A stretch of DNA of 9,775 nucleotides from an uncultured Lachnospiraceae bacterium (GTDB lineage Bacteria; Bacillota_A; Clostridia; Lachnospirales; Lachnospiraceae): NCBI GenBank assembly GCA_902773195.1, contig CACYDL010000175.1:1-9775 (forward strand). The letters run 5' to 3'. Of this stretch, positions 5,867 to 9,775 are shown in pieces. How positions within the stretch are numbered: position 1 is the stretch's first letter; every line of letters starts with the position of its first letter. A program made the translations under genes and the position numbers. The notes beneath the pieces were generated by a model. The model was not told where the DNA came from. It worked only from the letters and a program-made list of their open reading frames with translations, and searched no databases.

Positions 5867-6403
5867 CTAGCTCAGTGCCTCCAGGATCATCGCGGCGACC
5901 TCCGCCATGGGGGAGGAGGTCTCCATGCTTCTCTTCTGAAGGAAGCGGTAGGCCTGATCCTCCGTCATGCCGTTCGCTTCCATGAGCAGCTCCTTGGCCT
6001 TTGAGATGACGCTGTTTTCCTCCTCCGTCCGCTTCGGCGCCCGGCCGGCGGCCTGACGCTCATCCAGCTGGATGAGGATCCTGACGCAGCCGATCAGTTC
6101 ACCGGAACGGATCGGGAGCGGGACGCGGAACAGATCCCCGTTTTCACAGTAATCCAGCTCCGAGGGGCGCGCCAGCACCAGCACCAGCGCGTCGCTGCCC
6201 AGCAGCTCCGCCAGATCGTCGGCGGTCATATCGGGCAGCTTCGCGGAGCAGATGACGATACCTCCGTCCATCCGTCTGAGAGACCGGAGGGCTTCCCGGC
6301 CGGACCGGCATACGACGCGGACATCGATGCCGCTTTTGCGGAGAAGCCGCAGAACGGATTCCCGGAGAGAATCATCGGCGATCGCGATGACAGTCCGTAT
6401 CAT
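5867..6403 (-). CDS. ANTAR-domain response regulator with degenerate receiver (NitR-like), glnA operon
   Basis: A 178-residue regulator. The N-terminal part (1-112) has a receiver fold: acidic pair Asp10-Asp11 is kept, but the phospho-acceptor position in GGIVICSAKLPDM is Ser53 rather than Asp, the Thr/Ser switch is Ala78, and the beta-5 Lys-Pro reads Val94-Pro95. The C-terminal helices (about 125-177) are an ANTAR RNA-binding domain: AKELLMEANGMTEDQAYRFL (136-155) then QKRSM, with conserved Ala151, Tyr152, Gln156 and Met160. ANTAR proteins bind paired hairpins in leader RNAs and prevent termination. The start at 6403 has an ideal AAAGGAGG (6418-6411) 7 nt away. It lies 41 bp downstream of glnA with no terminator between, so it is a glnA-ANTAR operon. 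From memory, an ANTAR gene (nitR) also follows glnA in solventogenic clostridia, suggesting nitrogen control. Without Asp53 it probably signals by ligand, partner or abundance rather than phosphorylation. Confidence 0.92.
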   Translation of the reverse strand: MIRTVIAIADDSLRESVLRLLRKSGIDVRVVCRSGREALRSLRRMDGGIVICSAKLPDMTADDLAELLGSDALVLVLARPSELDYCENGDLFRVPLPIRSGELIGCVRILIQLDERQAAGRAPKRTEEENSVISKAKELLMEANGMTEDQAYRFLQKRSMETSSPMAEVAAMILEALS

Positions 6404-6444
6404 AGCCTGACCTCCTTTCCCGGGATACTTTCAGAAGACAGGAA

Positions 6445-7773
6445 TCAGTAATTCTTCATGTAGCGGGCGAGCTCCCAGTCGCTGACCGCGCTGCGGTATT
6501 CATTCCATTCTTTCTTCTTTCCGGTCATATACTGCTCGTACACATGGCTGCCGAGCGTGTCCCGGATCAGACGGTCCTTTCGGAGCTCGCGGAGAGCTTC
6601 GGAGAGAGTCCCGGGCAGGGCTTCGATGCCGTTCTGCTGTCTCACCTCGTCCGACATGGCGAAGATGTTGTCCGTGATCTCCTCGGGGGGCACCAGACCC
6701 CGCTCGATTCCGTCCAGGCCCGCAGCGAGACACGCCGCCAGCGTGAGATAGGGATTGCAGGAGGGGTCGGGGCTTCTCAGCTCGATCCGCGTCTCCTGCC
6801 CGCGGGAGACCGGGATGCGGATGAGGGCGGAGCGGTTCGAGGCGGACCACGCGAGATAGCAGGGGGCCTCGTAGCCGGGTACCAGGCGCTTGTAGGAGTT
6901 GACCAGCGGATTGGCCAGGGCCGTGATCGCCCGGATGTGCTCCAGGATGCCCGCGACGAAGCTGTAGGCCTCGCGGCTCAGACCGTTTTTGCCATCCGGG
7001 TCGCAGAAGAGGTTGGCGCCGTCCCGGAAGAGGGACATGTTGATGTGCATGCCGGAGCCGTTGACGCCGCAGAGCGGCTTCGGCATAAAGGTCGCGTGGA
7101 GGCCGCTTCGCTGGGCGATCACCTTGACAGCCAGGCGGAACGTCATGATCTTGTCCGCGGTTTCCAGCGCTTCGCCGTACCGGAAATCGATCTCGTGCTG
7201 GCCCTGCGCCACCTCGTGGTGGCTGGCCTCGATCTCGTAGCCCATCTTTTCCAGGTTCAGGGTGATGTCCCTGCGGGTCTCCGAGCCGTGATCCACCGGT
7301 GCGAGATCGAAGTATCCCGCCTCGTCGGAGGTCCTGGTGGTGGGGCGGCCGCTGTCGTCCGTCTCAAAAAGGAAGAACTCGCATTCCGGTCCCACGTTGA
7401 ACTCGAAGCCCAGATCCTTCGCCTTCTGGAGCTCCTTCTTCAGGACGATGCGGGGGTCCCCCTCGAAGGGCGTTCCGTCCGGGTTGTGGACGTCGCAGAT
7501 CAGACGCGCCACCTTGCTGTGCTGGGGCTTCCAGGGAATGATCGTCCAGGTGTTGAGGTCGGGATAGAGATACTGGTCCGACTCGTGGATCCTGGCGAAG
7601 CCCTCGATGGAGCTGCCGTCGAACATGATGCGGTTGTCGAGGGCCTTGGCGAGCTGGGAACGCGTGATGGCGACATTTTTCAGCTGCCCGAAAATGTCGG
7701 TGAACTGCATGCGGATGAACTCGATGTCATCTTCTTCGGCCATCCTCAGGATTTCTTTCTTTGTGTAACCCAT
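6445..7773 (-). CDS. glnA: Type I glutamine synthetase, GSI-alpha (Firmicutes) form
   Basis: A 442-residue cytosolic, dodecamer-forming enzyme that makes glutamine from glutamate, ammonia and ATP. Signatures are FDGSSIEGFARIHESD (51-66), metal ligands in GPECEFFLF (Glu130, Glu132), EASHHEVAQGQHEID (Glu187, Glu194), NGSGMHINMSL with His243, YKRLVPGYEAPCY (294-306, Arg296 and flap Glu302), NRSALIRIP (313-321) and TRIELRSPDPSCNPYL (328-343, Glu331, Arg333). Met50 and Arg61 match the residues by which Bacillus GSI-alpha is feedback-inhibited by glutamine. The region that carries the adenylylated Tyr in GSI-beta enzymes reads NGIEALPGTL, without Tyr, so covalent regulation is not expected. The ATG at 7773 has AAAGGAG (7785-7779) 5 nt away. 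It is transcribed from a consensus promoter at 7929-7958 through a structured leader, and the ANTAR gene follows. It diverges from glmS, whose product consumes glutamine. Confidence 0.97.
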   Translation of the reverse strand: MGYTKKEILRMAEEDDIEFIRMQFTDIFGQLKNVAITRSQLAKALDNRIMFDGSSIEGFARIHESDQYLYPDLNTWTIIPWKPQHSKVARLICDVHNPDGTPFEGDPRIVLKKELQKAKDLGFEFNVGPECEFFLFETDDSGRPTTRTSDEAGYFDLAPVDHGSETRRDITLNLEKMGYEIEASHHEVAQGQHEIDFRYGEALETADKIMTFRLAVKVIAQRSGLHATFMPKPLCGVNGSGMHINMSLFRDGANLFCDPDGKNGLSREAYSFVAGILEHIRAITALANPLVNSYKRLVPGYEAPCYLAWSASNRSALIRIPVSRGQETRIELRSPDPSCNPYLTLAACLAAGLDGIERGLVPPEEITDNIFAMSDEVRQQNGIEALPGTLSEALRELRKDRLIRDTLGSHVYEQYMTGKKKEWNEYRSAVSDWELARYMKNY

Positions 7774-7807
7774 ACTGACTCCTTTGTCTGTCTGAAACGG
7801 TATCGGA

Positions 7808-7911
7808 TTCCGGCGCAGCCGGAAAGACGGGCGCGGCTGCGCGGGACTGCCTGCGGGCAGGTCCGTTCGATATAGAAAAAGGACGAGGATCCTCCCGGAA
7901 AGGGGAGCGTC
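7808..7911 (-). promoter_or_regulatory. Structured glnA leader RNA (candidate antitermination target)
   Basis: On the - strand, in transcript order: a stem GACG-CTCCC / GGGAG-(6-nt bulge)-CGTC (7911-7882) with a 6-nt loop, followed by CTTTTTCTAT (U5 at 7880-7876), which is terminator-like. Next is a hairpin GGA(C)CTGCC / GGCAGTCC (7864-7844, loop CGCA). Next is a perfect 9-bp stem GCGCAGCCG / CGGCTGCGC (7842-7813). The last competes with TTCCGG / CCGGAA (7824-7808). The leader from the expected start near 7922 is about 149 nt. I could not find the A1/G4 hexaloop pair typical of ANTAR targets, so a link to the downstream ANTAR gene is inference. Confidence 0.5.
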
Positions 7912-7928
7912 TTCGCCCGGCCGGAAAA

Positions 7929-7958
7929 ATTATATCCTGACGGAAACGGGGATGTCAA
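7929..7958 (-). promoter_or_regulatory. glnA promoter, perfect sigma-A hexamers
   Basis: On the - strand TTGACA (7958-7953) and TATAAT (7934-7929) are separated by 18 nt. Both hexamers are exact consensus. Expected transcription start is near 7922. With such a strong core promoter, regulation probably occurs by repression or in the leader RNA rather than by activator recruitment. Confidence 0.88.
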
Positions 7959-8032
7959 GCGGTTTGCCCGCGGGCGCGGACGCGCCTTCCTCCGGAAGAA
8001 CGATGTGCGGAACGGCGGACAATGCGGCCGTG

Positions 8033-8054
8033 ATTGTACGGATATCGATACAAT
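8033..8054. promoter_or_regulatory. Imperfect 22-bp palindrome, candidate operator between glnA and glmS
   Basis: ATTGTA (8033-8038), two bases, central GATATC (8041-8046), two bases, TACAAT (8049-8054). 18 of 22 positions are symmetric. It sits upstream of both divergent promoters (about 75 bp from the glnA -35 and 33 bp from the glmS -35). ATTGTA...TACAAT half-sites resemble operators of some GntR-family regulators, but I cannot name the factor. Confidence 0.5.
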
Positions 8055-8087
8055 AATATTTCCCGGGCCGCCCGTCCGGGCAGGGCA

Positions 8088-8116
8088 TTTTCAATTCGGG
8101 CCGATTCGTTTATAAT
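8088..8116 (+). promoter_or_regulatory. glmS promoter
   Basis: TTTTCA (8088-8093, 4 of 6 consensus), a 17-nt spacer, and exact TATAAT (8111-8116). Expected start near 8123, giving a leader of about 118 nt before the glmS ATG at 8241. Confidence 0.75.
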
Positions 8117-8131
8117 GTTCGTCGTGACAGC

Positions 8132-8205
8132 TTCCGCGCGGTCCGGGAGAGCATCCCGGCAGCCGGCGGAAACCGGGACGGAGGCATCGCGGTTCCGTCC
8201 CGGTT
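8132..8205 (+). promoter_or_regulatory. glmS leader: nested stem plus 12-bp antiterminator-like hairpin
   Basis: P1 pairs TTCCGC (8132-8137) with GCGGAA (8166-8171) and encloses P2, CCGGGA (8143-8148) with TCCCGG (8154-8159), loop GAGCA. A perfect 12-bp hairpin follows: AACCGGGACGGA (8171-8182), 11-nt loop, TCCGTCCCGGTT (8194-8205). Its right arm shares 8201-8205 with the terminator stem, so the two cannot form together; its left arm shares one base with P1. I see no glmS ribozyme core. Confidence 0.65.
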
Positions 8206-8225
8206 CAGACAGGAACCGTTTTTTT
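8201..8225 (+). terminator. Intrinsic terminator in the glmS leader (attenuator)
   Basis: CGGTTC (8201-8206), hexaloop AGACAG, GAACCG (8213-8218), then seven T residues (8219-8225). It ends 15 bp before the glmS start codon and upstream of the ribosome binding site AGAGGG (8227-8232), so it can only be regulatory for glmS. The right arm GGAACCG can alternatively pair with CGGTTCC at 8190-8196. Confidence 0.8.
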
Positions 8226-8240
8226 CAGAGGGTTATCATT

Positions 8241-9775
8241 ATGTGCGGTATTGTGGGATACAACGGAAACAGGCAGGCGGCGCCGATTCTGCTCGACGGC
8301 CTGGCAAAGCTGGAATACAGGGGCTACGATTCCTCCGGACTGGCGGTGCGGGACGGCGACGCCGAAGTCAGCCTCGTCAAGGCGAAGGGACGGCTCAGGG
8401 TGCTCATGGAGAAGACGGACAACGGCAGCGCTCTCATCGGCACCTGCGGCATCGGCCACACCAGGTGGGCCACCCACGGCGAGCCGTCCGAGATCAACGC
8501 CCATCCCCACAGAAGCGACGACGGCAACGTGGTGGGCGTCCACAACGGCATCATCGAGAACTACCAGGAGCTGAAGGACAAGCTTCTCCGGAAGGGCTAT
8601 CAGTTCTACTCCGGGACCGACACCGAGGTGGCGGTGAAGCTGGTCGATTACTACTATAAAAAATACAGGATCGGTCCCATCGACGCGATCGCCAAGGCGA
8701 TGGTCCGTATCCGGGGCTCCTACGCCCTTGCCCTGATGTTCCGGGACTGCCCGGAGGAGCTGTGGGTGGCGCGGAAGGACAGCCCCATGATCATCGGGAC
8801 CGGCGAAGGGGAGACCTACGTCGCCTCGGACGTCCCCGCGATCCTGAAATATACGAGGAACGTCTATTACATCGGCAATCACGAGATGGCCTGCCTGAAG
8901 AAGGGGGAGGCCCATTTCTACAACCTCGACGGCGACGAGATCGAAAAGCCGCTGACGGAGATCAAGTGGGACGCCGAGGCCGCGGAGAAGGACGGCTTCG
9001 AGCATTTCATGATGAAGGAGATCCATGAACAGCCCAAGGCGGTGCGGGATACGATGAACGCCTGCATCCGGGACGGGAGGATCGATCTCAGCGAGACGGG
9101 CCTGGAGGAGGACTTCCTCCGTCAGCTGACGCAGATCGTGATCGTGGCCTGCGGCTCCGCCTATCACGCGGGGATCGCCGCCCAGTACGTCTTTGAGGAT
9201 CTCTGCCGGATCCCGGTGAGGGTGGAGCTCGCCTCGGAGTTCCGCTACCGGAATCCGATCCTTGCGGAGAACGCCCTTGTGATCGTGATCAGCCAGAGCG
9301 GCGAGACCGCCGATTCCCTGGCGGCGCTCCGGGAGGCGAAGCGCCTGGGGGCGCGGACCCTGGGAATCGTAAACGTCGTCGGCAGCTCCATCGCGCGGGA
9401 AGCGGACCACGTCTTCTACACGATGGCCGGGCCCGAAATCGCGGTGGCCACGACAAAGGCCTACAGCAGCCAGCTGATCGTCTGCGATCTTCTTGCCATG
9501 GAGACGGCCCGCGTCCGCGGCGCGATCGGCGAGGAGGAGTACCGGTCTCTTCTGGAGGAGATCCGGACGCTGCCCGACAAGATCGTCCGGGTGCTGGAGG
9601 ACAAGGAACGAATCCAGTGGTTCGCCGCGAAGTACGCCAACGCCAGGGACATCTTTTTCATCGGCAGAGGCCTCGACTATGCCATCTGTCTCGAGGGAAG
9701 CCTCAAGCTGAAGGAGATCAGCTACATTCACAGCGAGGCCTACGCCGCCGGTGAGATGAAGCATGGCACCATCAG
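8241..9775 (+). CDS. glmS: Glutamine--fructose-6-phosphate aminotransferase (isomerizing), 3' end outside window
   Basis: The frame is open from ATG 8241 to the window edge: 511 complete codons of a protein usually about 600-610 residues, so about 100 residues are missing. It makes glucosamine-6-phosphate from fructose-6-phosphate and glutamine, the first step toward UDP-GlcNAc for peptidoglycan. It is an N-terminal nucleophile glutaminase: MCGIVGY with catalytic Cys2, EYRGYDSSG (25-33), GHTRWATHG (72-80), HNGIIEN (101-107, Asn102-Gly103 oxyanion) and GTDTEV (125-130, Asp127). SIS domain 1 has ACGSAYHAG (303-311) and SQSGETADS (351-359). SIS domain 2 starts at about 465 and has EGSLKLKEISYIHSEAYAAGEMKHGTI (485-511, in two runs SLKLKEISYIHSE and AYAAGEMKHG), around the isomerase catalytic Glu and Lys. 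AGAGGG (8227-8232) lies 8 nt before the ATG. Expression is probably governed by the upstream attenuator. Confidence 0.97.
   Translation, partial: MCGIVGYNGNRQAAPILLDGLAKLEYRGYDSSGLAVRDGDAEVSLVKAKGRLRVLMEKTDNGSALIGTCGIGHTRWATHGEPSEINAHPHRSDDGNVVGVHNGIIENYQELKDKLLRKGYQFYSGTDTEVAVKLVDYYYKKYRIGPIDAIAKAMVRIRGSYALALMFRDCPEELWVARKDSPMIIGTGEGETYVASDVPAILKYTRNVYYIGNHEMACLKKGEAHFYNLDGDEIEKPLTEIKWDAEAAEKDGFEHFMMKEIHEQPKAVRDTMNACIRDGRIDLSETGLEEDFLRQLTQIVIVACGSAYHAGIAAQYVFEDLCRIPVRVELASEFRYRNPILAENALVIVISQSGETADSLAALREAKRLGARTLGIVNVVGSSIAREADHVFYTMAGPEIAVATTKAYSSQLIVCDLLAMETARVRGAIGEEEYRSLLEEIRTLPDKIVRVLEDKERIQWFAAKYANARDIFFIGRGLDYAICLEGSLKLKEISYIHSEAYAAGEMKHGTI

Larger units (their letters stand above)
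7774..8240. other. 467-bp divergent intergenic region between glnA and glmS
   Basis: There is no gene here that I can support. From left to right it holds the glnA ribosome binding site and leader hairpins, the glnA promoter, GC palindromes (GCCCGCGGGC at 7966-7975 and GGCGCG-GA-CGCGCC at 7973-7986) just upstream of the glnA -35, an imperfect AT-rich palindrome at 8033-8054, the glmS promoter, and the glmS attenuator. No GlnR/TnrA site (TGTNA-N7-TNACA) was found. Confidence 0.85.

Noticed and set aside
6544..7875. Long open frame antisense to glnA (443 codons, + strand)
   Set aside because: glnA on the - strand matches its family along its entire length; the antisense frame is a GC-rich shadow with no recognisable domain.
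8178..8191. Resemblance to the T-box sequence (consensus AGGGUGGNACCGCG) in the glmS leader
   Set aside because: About 11 of 14 positions match, but the first base of the tRNA-pairing UGGN bulge is A, the segment is part of a fully paired 12-bp hairpin rather than a bulged antiterminator, and the leader is too short for a specifier-containing Stem I.
8117..8240. glmS ribozyme
   Set aside because: I see no cleavage-site segment or conserved pseudoknot core; only generic GC hairpins and a terminator are present.
7774..8240. GlnR/TnrA operator
   Set aside because: The closest dyad (TGTA-N10-TACA within 8033-8054) is one base too wide and lacks the required inner A and T.
8205..9764. Long open frame antisense to glmS (519 codons, - strand)
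   Set aside because: The + strand glmS frame carries every catalytic motif in order; the antisense translation is Leu/Asp/His-rich shadow sequence.

Overview
The window looks like chromosomal, mostly housekeeping DNA from a GC-rich member of the Clostridia (Lachnospiraceae-like is my best guess). The grounds are inferential: strong GGAGG-type ribosome binding sites, vegetative TTGACA/TATAAT promoters, a Firmicutes-type GalT, a PcrA-type helicase, a short GSI-alpha glutamine synthetase followed by an ANTAR regulator, and a PfoR-type PTS IIC protein. I see no insertion sequence, phage gene, CRISPR array, tRNA or rRNA.

Layout, left to right. On the + strand: the 3' end of galT (entering from the left edge), a 43-bp tandem repeat that starts on the galT stop codon, pcrA, a GIY-YIG nuclease-like gene translationally overlapped with pcrA, an unrecognised 68-residue two-helix membrane protein with its own likely promoter, and a flavodoxin. 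On the - strand: a PfoR-type PTS IIC-like membrane protein, which converges on the flavodoxin with no base between the two stop codons; an ANTAR regulator; and glnA. The last two form a glnA-first operon. On the + strand at the right edge: glmS, diverging from glnA and cut off by the window after 511 codons.

The biology clusters around glutamine. GlnA makes glutamine, GlmS spends it on glucosamine-6-phosphate, and the two genes fire outward from a 467-bp divergent region. That region holds a consensus promoter for glnA, a good promoter for glmS, and an imperfect palindrome between them. Both transcripts begin with structured leaders. The glmS leader has no glmS ribozyme that I can recognise. 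Instead it has a 12-bp hairpin that is mutually exclusive with a hairpin-plus-T7 intrinsic terminator just before the ribosome binding site, which is attenuator architecture. The ANTAR protein downstream of glnA is an RNA-binding antiterminator type, but its receiver domain has lost the phosphorylatable Asp and other switch residues.

The strongest leads are the glmS attenuator, the unphosphorylatable ANTAR regulator with its possible leader RNA target, and the approximately 21.5-bp iteron-like repeat array. The coding genes themselves are familiar families apart from the small membrane protein.
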